Origin: Oleiphilus messinensis
Lineage (GTDB): Bacteria; Pseudomonadota; Gammaproteobacteria; Pseudomonadales; Oleiphilaceae
DNA: 64,000 nucleotides
Direction: 5' to 3'
NCBI RefSeq assembly: GCF_002162375.1
Contig: NZ_CP021425.1
Span: 6,079,276-6,143,275, forward strand
In this document: positions 51,291 to 60,333 of the stretch, one piece after another
Layout of the letters: each line of letters begins with the position of its first letter
How positions within the stretch are numbered: position 1 is the first letter of the stretch
Made by a program: the position numbers and the translations under genes
The notes under the pieces: generated by a model
The model's database searches: none
What the model saw: the letters and a program-made list of their open reading frames with translations, nothing else
Told to the model about the DNA's origin: nothing

Positions 51291-54068
51291 TCAGGCCGAT
51301 TTGCTCTCGGAATCGTCCCATCTTACAAATTTAGCCGGTTGGCTGGTTTTGCGTGCAAGAGGTACAACGGGTGCTGAAACCTCTGCACCGGAACGATTCA
51401 ACATCTCGGCAGCCACACTGGAATCCGTTTTGAAAAAGCCCACTACATCCGCTAACTGTTCCGCCTGGGCACTCAACTGCTCAGCTGTTGCCGCCAATTC
51501 TTCCGAACCGGAAGCATTGTTCTGAGAGGCCTGATTCAGTTGCTCTACCGCCGCATTGATCTGTTCCACACCAATTGATTGTTCATTGGAAGCTGCTGCG
51601 ATTTCCTGCACAAGGTCAGAGGTACGACTGATATCAGGCACCATCATTTCCAGTAACGATCCCGCTTTTTCTGCGGTGGCAACACTCTTTTCAGCCTGTT
51701 CACTGATCTCTTGTGCAGCAGTCTGGCTTCGCTCTGCAAGTTTTCGAACTTCGCTGGCAACGACCGCGAACCCTTTCCCGTGTTCGCCTGCCCGGGCCGC
51801 TTCGATCGCAGCATTTAATGCAAGCAGGTTGGTTTTGTAGGCGATATCATCAATTATGGTGATTTTTGCAGCGATATCTTTCATTTCCGCCACGGTCTGA
51901 GCAACCGCTTCACCCCCCTCCGATGCGCGCTGGGCGGACATCATTGCAATATCCTTGGTTGTTTTGGAATTATCGGTATTTTGATTGATATTCGCGCTCA
52001 TCTGCTCCAGCGACGCACTGGTTTCCTCAACACTTGCTGCCTGTTGTGTCGCACTGGCACTCAGATCACCGGAAGTCGCACTGACCTGGCTTGAGGCCGA
52101 GGCAATGTTATCGATCGCGCTTTTCACATCGACGATAACGCTGTGAAGTTTGGTCAGGAAGCCATTAAAGGCAGTCGCAACATCACCCAACTCATTGCGT
52201 CCCATATCCGGTAGACGTCGGGTCAAATCCCCATCACCAGACTCCAATTCCTGTGCTGCATTGCGCAATACCTGAAGTGGTAATATCAACATCCGGGTAC
52301 ACCAGAAGGCCACTGCAAAGATGGCGAGAATGCCAATTCCACCCACAACAACCATTAACCACTGCAGTTGGCTCACAGACTCAAACGCTTCCGCAACATC
52401 CATTTCTGCCAGAATCACCCAGCTGAAATCACCCAGATTAATTGGCGCAAAGGCAGACAACACCGGGTTACCATTGTAGTCCGTAATGATCCGGGTACCC
52501 GTTTTGCCGGACAGGGCCGCAATCACACCTTCAGTTTCCACGCCATTTTCCTGAATCGATCCGGCAAAAGATGCCACAACCGAATGTTCTTCCGGGCTCA
52601 GAAATGAATCCGAACGCATTCGCTTATCCGGTCCGACAAGATAGGTCTCGCCGGTGTCACCCATTCCCTCACGTTGTTGCATGATATTATTAACCTGATC
52701 CAGCGGCATTTGCAGCGCCACGACCAGTTCAATCTCACCGTTATAAATCAACGGCTGGGCGATAAAGGACGCGGGATCACCGTTACTGGGTGCATAGGGT
52801 TCAAAATCCGCCATGCCGAACGCCTTGGCACCGACCACTTTGTCAAATAAACGTCCCAGTCCGGAATCCCGATAAGGCCCCTCTACCAGGTTGGTCATAT
52901 AGTCAGCTTCCCGGGCAACGGTATAGAACACCTGGCCTTTCGGGTGAATCAGGAATAGATCATAGTAACCATATTGCTTGATATATTTTGTAAAGAAATC
53001 ACTGGATTCACCAGGACTCTGGCTCGCCAGCACTTCTTCAACCTGAATAGTGGTAAAAATTGCCCAATCCAGGCCATCAATTTCTATATTGGAATACCCG
53101 ACAAACTCAACTGCGCCCGAGCTGCCGACTTTGAATGCAAAACCGGTATTGCCTTGCAGGGCACGATCAACATATTGGTCTTCCCGAGGGTACCCAACAA
53201 CATATTTACCCTTGCCTTTCACCACACGATCCGAGCGGTAGCTGGACTTGCCATCTTGTCGTCCCACCAGATAGGATTCCCCGGTACTCCCCATACCCGT
53301 ACGCTCTTGAATGATACGGTTGATCTGATCCGCAGAGATTTGTAGTGCTACAACGCCAACAAATTCACCTTGCTCATCTTTTACTGCGTGGCCAATAAAT
53401 GCAGCCTGTCCTCCAGCGGGACCATAGGTTTGAAAATCTTCAATTGCAGCCCCGAAGTTTGCCTTGCGATACAGGCGTCCCAAAGCACTTTCTTTGCTTT
53501 CACCGGACACCAGATTTGAACCTAAGTCGGCATGCTTCATTACACTGAAAACAACATCTCCACGGGCATTTATCAACAATAAATCAGCGTAGCCATATTG
53601 ATTTTTGTAGTGAGTCAACCAGGGCGCAAAACGCTCTTCCACACCGATCCACGAGAGTTGATCCGTGCGCTTGCCATCTTGCAGAAAGGCATTATCGAAC
53701 GCAGCCAACGCGCGTTGCAGCTGGCCATTACCTGCCAACACGTTAATGTCACTGTAGCGCTCCGCAAAATAGCTTTCGATTTGACTACGTTTGATTGTTT
53801 GCACGGCGGCAACTTTACGCTTGGTCTCTTCCACCATCGCACTCACAACGTCAACCAGAACCCCCAGATCATTTTCCCGGGCATGGAAATAGTCGTTAAT
53901 TTGCTTTGTTTTGATGCTTCGAACACTTTCAAGCTGGCCAATGACGTGCTGATTAAGTGCCTCGCGAGAGTTATTCAGGGAGATAAAGCCCAGAGTAGCG
54001 AAGGGAATAATGCCAACTATCAACAGAATCACGAACAATCGTGTTGATAGCTTGATGTTGTTAAACAT
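51291..54068 (-). CDS. Methyl-accepting chemotaxis protein with duplicated sensor region
   Basis: A 925-residue receptor. TM1 spans about 10-31. The periplasmic part (32-568) contains two homologous sensor halves, about 157-283 and 365-488, sharing YGYxDLxLI, LGRL, VALQxxxDQxNxIxQxRxGMGxTGExYLVG and RSD. TM2 spans about 570-588, followed by HAMP (590-640) and the MCP signalling domain with [33 protein letters not shown] short motif ([14 protein letters not shown] / [14 protein letters not shown]) is also repeated near the N-terminus. Ligand unknown. It is flanked downstream by a terminator. Confidence 0.94.
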   Translation of the reverse strand: MFNNIKLSTRLFVILLIVGIIPFATLGFISLNNSREALNQHVIGQLESVRSIKTKQINDYFHARENDLGVLVDVVSAMVEETKRKVAAVQTIKRSQIESYFAERYSDINVLAGNGQLQRALAAFDNAFLQDGKRTDQLSWIGVEERFAPWLTHYKNQYGYADLLLINARGDVVFSVMKHADLGSNLVSGESKESALGRLYRKANFGAAIEDFQTYGPAGGQAAFIGHAVKDEQGEFVGVVALQISADQINRIIQERTGMGSTGESYLVGRQDGKSSYRSDRVVKGKGKYVVGYPREDQYVDRALQGNTGFAFKVGSSGAVEFVGYSNIEIDGLDWAIFTTIQVEEVLASQSPGESSDFFTKYIKQYGYYDLFLIHPKGQVFYTVAREADYMTNLVEGPYRDSGLGRLFDKVVGAKAFGMADFEPYAPSNGDPASFIAQPLIYNGEIELVVALQMPLDQVNNIMQQREGMGDTGETYLVGPDKRMRSDSFLSPEEHSVVASFAGSIQENGVETEGVIAALSGKTGTRIITDYNGNPVLSAFAPINLGDFSWVILAEMDVAEAFESVSQLQWLMVVVGGIGILAIFAVAFWCTRMLILPLQVLRNAAQELESGDGDLTRRLPDMGRNELGDVATAFNGFLTKLHSVIVDVKSAIDNIASASSQVSATSGDLSASATQQAASVEETSASLEQMSANINQNTDNSKTTKDIAMMSAQRASEGGEAVAQTVAEMKDIAAKITIIDDIAYKTNLLALNAAIEAARAGEHGKGFAVVASEVRKLAERSQTAAQEISEQAEKSVATAEKAGSLLEMMVPDISRTSDLVQEIAAASNEQSIGVEQINAAVEQLNQASQNNASGSEELAATAEQLSAQAEQLADVVGFFKTDSSVAAEMLNRSGAEVSAPVVPLARKTSQPAKFVRWDDSESKSA

Positions 54069-54224
54069 GTGTTGATCCTCCGATGGGGATAATCGCTTGT
54101 TATCAGAATCCGGATCTCCGCCCGGCTACGATAGGGATATCATGTCAAAATCGCCAACTCGACAACATCAGAAGCCGGCGCAATCGAAAGCGGGAAAAAC
54201 GGACATTTTCAGGTAGGAAAATTC

Positions 54225-54240
54225 TGACAGAGCACTGTCA
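54225..54240 (-). terminator. Hairpin downstream of cheA
   Basis: On the minus strand TGACAG and CTGTCA pair around a TGCT loop, followed by GAATTTTCC. It lies 71 bases after the cheA stop and may end that transcript before the MCP gene. Confidence 0.45.
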
Positions 54241-54310
54241 CCAGGGAGGAGCCTGGGAGGAAATGGGTGATTGTCTTGCTAGCGGCAAATGATAGCGGGC
54301 CCCAACGCCA

Positions 54311-56551
54311 TTAATGCAGCTGGGATCCGGGTTGAGTATGGGACGTGCTGGGCTTTTCCCCTTGAATTCTGGGCATATAGGTCTGCTGCTCCATATTCAC
54401 GATTCGTGAGACCAGTGCGGGTACATCCAGTATCAGGGCAACTTCACCGCTGCCTAAAATGGTTGAACCGGAAACCCCTTGCAAGTTACCGAACAACGGC
54501 CCCAAAGGTTTGATTACGGTCTGGAATTCACCGAGTAAGCGGTCAACCAGCAAACCAGCGCGTTTGCCGCCATACTGAATCACCACGATGCTTTCGCGGG
54601 ACTGGGGGATATCACGGGCACCAAACAGATCCCGAAGCCGCAAGAATGGCAACACTTCACCCCGGAGGTTAATGTAGTCATTGCCCTTCAGGTTCTCACT
54701 CTCCCGGGTTTCAAGCTCGACACATTCGACGATCATATCCAGTGGAATCACATAGGTGCTCTGAACACATTGCACCATGAAACCATCGATGATTGCGAGG
54801 GTCAACGGGAGTCGAATCCGCATAGTCGTACCCTGGCCCAGTTTACTGCTCAGTTCAATTGTACCACGCAGGGATTCGATATTTCGCCGTACCACATCCA
54901 TGCCCACTCCCCGACCTGAGAGGTTACTAATCTGCTCTTTGGTGGAGAAGCCCGGCTCCATGATCAGGTTGAAAATTTCCGCTTCGGACAAGGTATCATC
55001 AGCACTGATCAAACCATTACTGATTGCTTTAGCGCGAATTTTTTCAACATCCAGACCGCCGCCATCATCCATAACTTCAATGACTACACTACCGGACTCG
55101 TGGTATGCGTTCAAATGCAGGGAACCTGCCTCGGATTTTCCAGCCTGGATACGCTGCTCCGCAGTTTCAATGCCATGATCCATGGCATTGCGAACAAGGT
55201 GCATAAGGGGATCGGCTATTTTTTCCACCACACTCTTGTCGAGCTCCGTTTCACCACCGCTGATTGAAAGCCGGATTTGTTTGCCCAACTCCGCACTTAC
55301 ATCACGTACAACACGGGTAAAACGGCTGAAAGTGTCTCCAATGGGTACCATCCGCAATTGCAATGCACTGCTACGAATTTCTTCCACCAATGAAGAAACA
55401 TGGGCAGCCGCCTCAATTTGATCGGATTGCCCGAATTGTTGCGCAAGGGTTGCATTGCCAGCGGTCGCGATCACCAGCTCACCGACCAGGTTAATCAATT
55501 CATCAAGGCGGTGTGCGGGTAACTTAATCGTCTTCAGGTTGGACGCATCACGATTCAACTGCTTGTTAACTGCAGCATCAATAACTTTTTGTGGGACATC
55601 ACCCCGCTCAACCAGCATTTCTCCGATGCGGGGCGGGGTGTTTTGAGGTTGGTCCTTTGCGGACTCTGTTTCGTGCTCTTCAGACTGGAGATCCAGTATT
55701 CTCGCCAACTCTTCCCGGGACAGAGCATTACATGCAACCAGTATTTCACCCAGCCGCAAATTACACTCCGGGAGTGAATCGATTAATTTCAGATAATCAT
55801 CAATCTTGCTACCCGGGGGCATCAGATGCAGTTCACAATGGTCTCCGGCCAATTCAAACACATTTACAATTTCATCCCGATCGCAATCGGTACGCAGTGC
55901 AACTTCAAAGCCCAAATAGCAGGTCTCGGGATCCATTGTATCCACTTCCGGCATGCTGTCCGGAACCGTCACCACTTTCACGACCTCCCCCAATGTTTGC
56001 AAGTGAGCAATGAAGGACGTGGGTTCAATTCCGTTGCGTAAACTGTCCGGGGAAAACCGGATGGATAAATGCCAGCAATCCGGGACGGAGCGCGCCTGCC
56101 CTGCATCGACTGCAGCATTGACCGGCGCTATGGGGGTTACGGGGGCGATTTGCCCTGCGGATTCGCCAAGAAATATTTTAAGTTCACCGATGAGTTGATG
56201 CCCCCGAGCTTCATGCTCTGCATCGAGATCCTGACTGTGCAGTGCGCAATCAATCAACCTGGAAATAAAGTCACCTGCGCGCAACAAAACATCAATTAAT
56301 TGCGGGCTGATCCCGATTTCCTGCTCCCGCAAACGGGACAGTACATTTTCCGTAACATGTGTGAAACCAACAACATGCTCCATACCAACGACACCCGCTG
56401 AGCCTTTAATCGTGTGTGCCGCGCGAAACAACTGTCCGACAGACTCGGAATCGAAGCCCTGAGACTCCAGCGTCAGGAGCGAAGCCTCGTACTCTTGAAG
56501 CAGCTCTGTACTCTCTTCAACAAAGGTTTCGACCAAACTATCTACATTCAC
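54311..56551 (-). CDS. cheA: Chemotaxis histidine kinase CheA with MshEN-like motifs
   Basis: A 746-residue kinase. The N-terminal Hpt domain carries His46 (AAHTIKGSAG). A P2-like alpha/beta region spans about 158-250. Two 24-residue motifs follow, RLGEILVACNALSREELARI (from 266) and RIGEMLVERGDVPQKVIDAA (from 308), each ending in Gln, matching the c-di-GMP-binding MshEN consensus. The dimerisation domain begins LKTIKLPAHRLDELINLVGELV (339), then the ATPase (HLVRNAMDHG, DDGGGLD, GRGVGMDVV) and a CheW-like domain. It phosphorylates the receivers and CheB nearby. Confidence 0.96.
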   Translation of the reverse strand: MNVDSLVETFVEESTELLQEYEASLLTLESQGFDSESVGQLFRAAHTIKGSAGVVGMEHVVGFTHVTENVLSRLREQEIGISPQLIDVLLRAGDFISRLIDCALHSQDLDAEHEARGHQLIGELKIFLGESAGQIAPVTPIAPVNAAVDAGQARSVPDCWHLSIRFSPDSLRNGIEPTSFIAHLQTLGEVVKVVTVPDSMPEVDTMDPETCYLGFEVALRTDCDRDEIVNVFELAGDHCELHLMPPGSKIDDYLKLIDSLPECNLRLGEILVACNALSREELARILDLQSEEHETESAKDQPQNTPPRIGEMLVERGDVPQKVIDAAVNKQLNRDASNLKTIKLPAHRLDELINLVGELVIATAGNATLAQQFGQSDQIEAAAHVSSLVEEIRSSALQLRMVPIGDTFSRFTRVVRDVSAELGKQIRLSISGGETELDKSVVEKIADPLMHLVRNAMDHGIETAEQRIQAGKSEAGSLHLNAYHESGSVVIEVMDDGGGLDVEKIRAKAISNGLISADDTLSEAEIFNLIMEPGFSTKEQISNLSGRGVGMDVVRRNIESLRGTIELSSKLGQGTTMRIRLPLTLAIIDGFMVQCVQSTYVIPLDMIVECVELETRESENLKGNDYINLRGEVLPFLRLRDLFGARDIPQSRESIVVIQYGGKRAGLLVDRLLGEFQTVIKPLGPLFGNLQGVSGSTILGSGEVALILDVPALVSRIVNMEQQTYMPRIQGEKPSTSHTQPGSQLH

Positions 56552-56591
56552 GACAAGTGCTCCTCAGGAAAACGTCAGCCAGTTTCAGAAA

Positions 56592-56909
56592 TCAACAAAA
56601 AACAGTATTGGCAGGCGGGGCGAAGGCATCCGTCATGCCACACAAATCGAGCATATCGGTCACTTCCATACTCTGAGCAGCAATGTGGACCTGTTGGCCC
56701 CGCAATTCGGCCTCTCGCTTCAACAGAATCAATAGTTGCAACCCCGCTGAATCCATCTCGGAAACCATCATCAAATCAAGGTCGATGTGCTGGCCGAAGG
56801 TCAGGCTTTGCAAAAATACATCTCGCTGGCCCTTAATTTGGTCGACAGTCATGTCACCCATCACCAGCATTTGGGTTTGGTCACCATTTTTCTCACAGCT
56901 GATTTCCAT
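56592..56909 (-). CDS. STAS-domain protein
   Basis: A 105-residue anti-sigma-factor-antagonist/lipid-phosphotransfer-type STAS domain, with the phosphorylatable Ser region VSEMDSAGLQLLILLKRE. It lies 40 bases upstream of cheA on the same strand, so it is probably the first gene of that transcript and may tune the kinase complex. STAS proteins near Che genes occur in several alternative chemosensory systems. The start is the ATG at 56909. Confidence 0.88.
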   Translation of the reverse strand: MEISCEKNGDQTQMLVMGDMTVDQIKGQRDVFLQSLTFGQHIDLDLMMVSEMDSAGLQLLILLKREAELRGQQVHIAAQSMEVTDMLDLCGMTDAFAPPANTVFC

Positions 56910-57125
56910 CACTCGGCTCTCTTCAGGCGTTAACGTGTAAATTATCCTCTATCTTGCAGGAACCAGGCGTGAGAAAAAACCGGAATACGGAGGAAGATAA
57001 TGTCAGAATTCGCTTATTCCGGGCGTCAGAAAATTCCTACAGACAGATTGCCCGGAACAACAACTGCCGCACTATCGTATTGAATGCAGACCGATCAAAA
57101 GATGGAAGGAGAATCGACAACGCAC

Positions 57126-57770
57126 TTATTCAATCAATTTATTGCGAATTGCATAGAGTGTCAGTTCTGCATTGTTTTTCATTTTCATTTTTTCCAGCAA
57201 TCTGGCGCGGTAGGTTGCAATGGTTTTTACACTCAGAGAGAGCTCTTCTGCAATATCGGTCAATGGCACACCAAGTGCGAGTTGCAGAAAAACGTGAAAT
57301 TCACGATCTGAAAGCCTTTCATGAATGGGTTGATCATCATCGTCACCTTGATTATCAACGAGGGACTCGGCCAAGAGCCCCGCCACCGTGGCGTTGATAA
57401 ACTTTTTGCCTTTGGACACCGTTTGAATCGCATCCAGTAACTGCTCGGGTGCACTCTTCTTGTTGATATAGCCAACAGCACCGGCTCGAATCAAACGCAC
57501 CGCATACTGTTCTTCCGGGTAGGAACTTAAAATGAGCACAGGTAGTTTTGGCTTTTCGGATTTGATCTGGCCCAAAACATCGATTCCGCGCTTACCGGGC
57601 ATCGCGATATCAAGCAAAACCATATCCCAGTCTTCATTACGAATTTTCTGAATGGCTTCGACACCATTGCCCGCTTCACCGATGTCAAATGGCGTGCCAG
57701 CCTCTTCCAGAATCTGAATCATGCCTTTACGAATGATCGCATGATCATCAACCAGCAATACTTTTGTCAT
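57126..57770 (-). CDS. NarL/UhpA-family response regulator
   Basis: A 214-residue regulator with a receiver (Asp in MVLLDIAMPGKRG, near 54; Lys in INKKSA) and a LuxR-type HTH (LSDREFHVFLQLALGVPLTDIAEELSLSVKTIATYRARLLEK). It lies 23 bases downstream of the sensor kinase gene at 57794 on the same strand, which is the natural partner. It is the only DNA-binding output regulator in this signalling block. Confidence 0.93.
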   Translation of the reverse strand: MTKVLLVDDHAIIRKGMIQILEEAGTPFDIGEAGNGVEAIQKIRNEDWDMVLLDIAMPGKRGIDVLGQIKSEKPKLPVLILSSYPEEQYAVRLIRAGAVGYINKKSAPEQLLDAIQTVSKGKKFINATVAGLLAESLVDNQGDDDDQPIHERLSDREFHVFLQLALGVPLTDIAEELSLSVKTIATYRARLLEKMKMKNNAELTLYAIRNKLIE

Positions 57771-57793
57771 TATTTTAACTAACCCCTCGTTTT

Positions 57794-59263
57794 TCAGGCG
57801 ACCTGATCATCACCTTGTAGCGGCATACGCAACACAACTCGCACCCCCTCTCCCGGTTCGGATTCGATATACAAGCCCCCACCCAGGAATTCTGCGCGCT
57901 CATGCATACCGCGCACACCGAGAGAATTGGGACGCTCGGCTTTTCCATCTGTCAGACCGACGCCATCATCGGCAATCTGGAGCCGTATTTCCTGCCCGAA
58001 GCGCACCAGCATCACCTCGATTTTGCTCGCGTTGGCATATTTCGCCGCATTGTTTAACGACTCCTGAAAAATCCGAAACACCGCCGTGCTTCGATCCCGT
58101 GGCAGCACCAATTGTTGCAGATTTGATGTCACTGTACAGGGAATACCATGGCGCTTTGCGAACTCCTGGGCCTGCCACTCAATGGCAGCCAGCAAGCCCA
58201 AATCATCCAGTACACTGGGTCGTAACTGAGTCACAATACGGCTACAGGACTCGGCAGCACTGCTCACCAACTCCCCCATTGTATCCACTTTAGCTCTAAG
58301 ACGATCGAATTCTCCGGGGATTTTCGCCCGCAACCAATGCACATCAACATTCAGCGCCGTAAGTATTGCCCCTAAATCATCATGAACCTCTTGCGCTATC
58401 CGGGCTTTTTCCTCTTCCCGGGCAATTTGCAGCGCTTCGGACAATGCCCGTAACTGCTCCCGGGATTTCAGTATTTCGTGTTCCTGGTGTTTACGTTCAC
58501 TGATATCCACGTGGGTTCCTGCCATACGCCGCGCAGAACCATCAGTCACAATCAATGAAGCCCGGGATAACACATCAACAGCATGCCCTGCTTTGTGTTG
58601 CATACGAAACTCGATTTCAAAGCGATCGATTTCGCCTGCCAATGCGGCCTGAATCACTTTACTCACCCGTTCACGGTCATCCTCATGCAAACGCTGCTGC
58701 CAGGTACTGTAGGCATTTTCAAGCTCATGATCCTCATAGCCCAGCATACTTTTCCAGCGAGGGGAAAAATACACTGCACCGGTTTCAAGATTCCACTCCC
58801 ACAGGCCGTCGTTTGCCCCCGTTAGCGCCAATTGCAGGCGCTCTTCACTTATTTTCAGGGCCTGCTCTGCACGCAATCGTTCCCGCCGCCCCTGCGCTTC
58901 CTGAATCTCTCGGGTTATCGCTGGTGCCAGTCGTGAAAGCTTGCTTTTACTGACAAAATCCTGGGCACCAGACTTTAGCAGGGATACAGCTTCCTCCTCA
59001 CCGATTGCGCCTGAAACTGCGATAAAAGGTAAGTTAACATCTAAATCCCGAACAACTTTCAACGCATCTTCAACCCGAAGCAAAGGCATATGGCAATCCG
59101 ATAACACAACATCCCAGTCCCCATCACGCAACGCCTCGCTCAGGACAGGAATGCTGTCAACAACGCGCGACTCAACATCAAGACCTTCCTTTTTCAGTTC
59201 CCGCAGCACAAGATGCGCATCACGGAGTGAATCCTCTACATAAAGCAATCGAAGTTTTTGCAT
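57794..59263 (-). CDS. REC-PAS sensor histidine kinase (HisKA_3 type)
   Basis: A 489-residue soluble kinase. The N-terminal receiver has Asp in VVLSDCHMP, then a PAS domain (EERLQLALTGANDGLWEWNLETG), a HisKA_3 dimerisation helix with the phospho-His in ARIAQEVHDDLGAILTAL and an ATPase with NAAKYANAS, DDGVGL and GVRGMHERAE. This class pairs with NarL-type regulators, matching the next gene. The input receiver suggests it is itself controlled by another kinase. The ATG at 59263 is chosen; GTG at 59272 is possible. Confidence 0.9.
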   Translation of the reverse strand: MQKLRLLYVEDSLRDAHLVLRELKKEGLDVESRVVDSIPVLSEALRDGDWDVVLSDCHMPLLRVEDALKVVRDLDVNLPFIAVSGAIGEEEAVSLLKSGAQDFVSKSKLSRLAPAITREIQEAQGRRERLRAEQALKISEERLQLALTGANDGLWEWNLETGAVYFSPRWKSMLGYEDHELENAYSTWQQRLHEDDRERVSKVIQAALAGEIDRFEIEFRMQHKAGHAVDVLSRASLIVTDGSARRMAGTHVDISERKHQEHEILKSREQLRALSEALQIAREEEKARIAQEVHDDLGAILTALNVDVHWLRAKIPGEFDRLRAKVDTMGELVSSAAESCSRIVTQLRPSVLDDLGLLAAIEWQAQEFAKRHGIPCTVTSNLQQLVLPRDRSTAVFRIFQESLNNAAKYANASKIEVMLVRFGQEIRLQIADDGVGLTDGKAERPNSLGVRGMHERAEFLGGGLYIESEPGEGVRVVLRMPLQGDDQVA

Positions 59264-59275
59264 TCCGCCCACAAT

Positions 59276-59749
59276 CTATTGCAGCTCACCCGGAGGTGGG
59301 GAATTAACTGACAGCCAGTATTGTCCCAACCGACCAATTATTTGATTCAACTCGGGAAAGGGGATCGGTTTACAGACATAACTATTCACCCCTAACTCAT
59401 AACTGGTCTGCAGATCGGAGTGTTCATCAGAAGAGGTCAATACCACAACCGGGATAAGTCGTGTTCTCGGGTCTGAGCGGATACGCTTGAGAACCTCCAG
59501 ACCGCCAATTTTGGGGAGCTTGAGATCCAGTATCACCAAACCAGGGGAAGCGGTTTCCTGACGATCTTGAAACTGATTCTCGGCAAACAGATAATCCAAT
59601 GCTTCCTGACCATCACGAACCACATCGACCACCAATCCCGCCGTCATTTTATTCAGTGCTCTGAGGGTGAGAAATTCATCTTTCGGATTATCCTCAACCA
59701 ATAACACATGTCGTTTCGCTTTGCTGTTATTCACATTGATTGCTTCCAC
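59276..59749 (-). CDS. CheY-like response regulator (Rcp1-type)
   Basis: A 157-residue single receiver of the type found with phytochrome-like or GAF kinases: HVLLVEDNPKDEFLTLRAL, Asp in GLVILDLKLPKIGGLEVL, and the Lys in YVCKPIPF. It lies directly after the split kinase gene and before the REC-PAS kinase, so it may relay phosphate between them. GTG at 59749 has AGAGG 6 bases upstream; a TTG at 59755 is an alternative start. Confidence 0.9.
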   Translation of the reverse strand: MEAINVNNSKAKRHVLLVEDNPKDEFLTLRALNKMTAGLVVDVVRDGQEALDYLFAENQFQDRQETASPGLVILDLKLPKIGGLEVLKRIRSDPRTRLIPVVVLTSSDEHSDLQTSYELGVNSYVCKPIPFPELNQIIGRLGQYWLSVNSPPPGELQ

Positions 59750-59756
59750 ACTCAAC

Positions 59757-59828
59757 CTCTACTGATCCATCTCTACTGGTTCCATCTTTGCTGATTCAGC
59801 CTTTACTGATTCCGTCTTTACTAATTCT
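59757..59828. repeat. Degenerate 14-15-bp tandem repeat
   Basis: On the plus strand five imperfect units of the form CTTTACTGATTCC(G) follow each other between the split kinase and the receiver gene. One unit supplies the ribosome site (AGAGG on the minus strand) of the receiver gene. Confidence 0.7.
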
Positions 59829-60261
59829 TAGTCTCCATGTCCCGACTCCCCCTCGCATTCAGGGTAAAGTAAAACGTCGCACCTTTTCCGATTTCCGACT
59901 CCGCCCAGATCGTTCCACCGTGGCGCGCGATAATGCGCTTGACAGTTGCCAGACCAATTCCGGTTCCCTGAAATTCGTCGGCACGGTGCAAACGTTGAAA
60001 CGGCAAGAACAATTTTTCCGAATACTCCATATTAAATCCGGCACCATTATCCCGGACGAAATAACAACGCAGGGGCTCACTCGGTTGAGACTCACTATCA
60101 GTACCATCCTCTACGGGGGGGACCGCCCGGGTAATACCAAATTCGATTCTGGCCTTCGCCTCTCCAGCACTGTATTTCCAGGCGTTCTCCAACAGATTGG
60201 TCAACACCACATTCAACAGGCGCGGATCACCGGAATCACTCAAATCGGGTGCAATCACCAC
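59821..60261 (-). pseudogene. ATPase part of the split histidine kinase (3' of an in-frame amber codon)
   Basis: This 146-codon stretch encodes a HATPase_c domain ([63 protein letters not shown]). It is in the same frame as the upstream part and is separated from it only by TAG at 60334-60336; the intervening 24 codons read through as normal kinase linker. A GTG at 60261 could restart translation, but no good ribosome site is seen. Alone it lacks the phospho-His domain. Confidence 0.8.
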
Positions 60262-60333
60262 TTCGACCTGGCGCTCTGGCTCACGAACCCGGAGTTCATT
60301 CAGCGTACTTGTCGCGATTGCGGATAGCGATGC

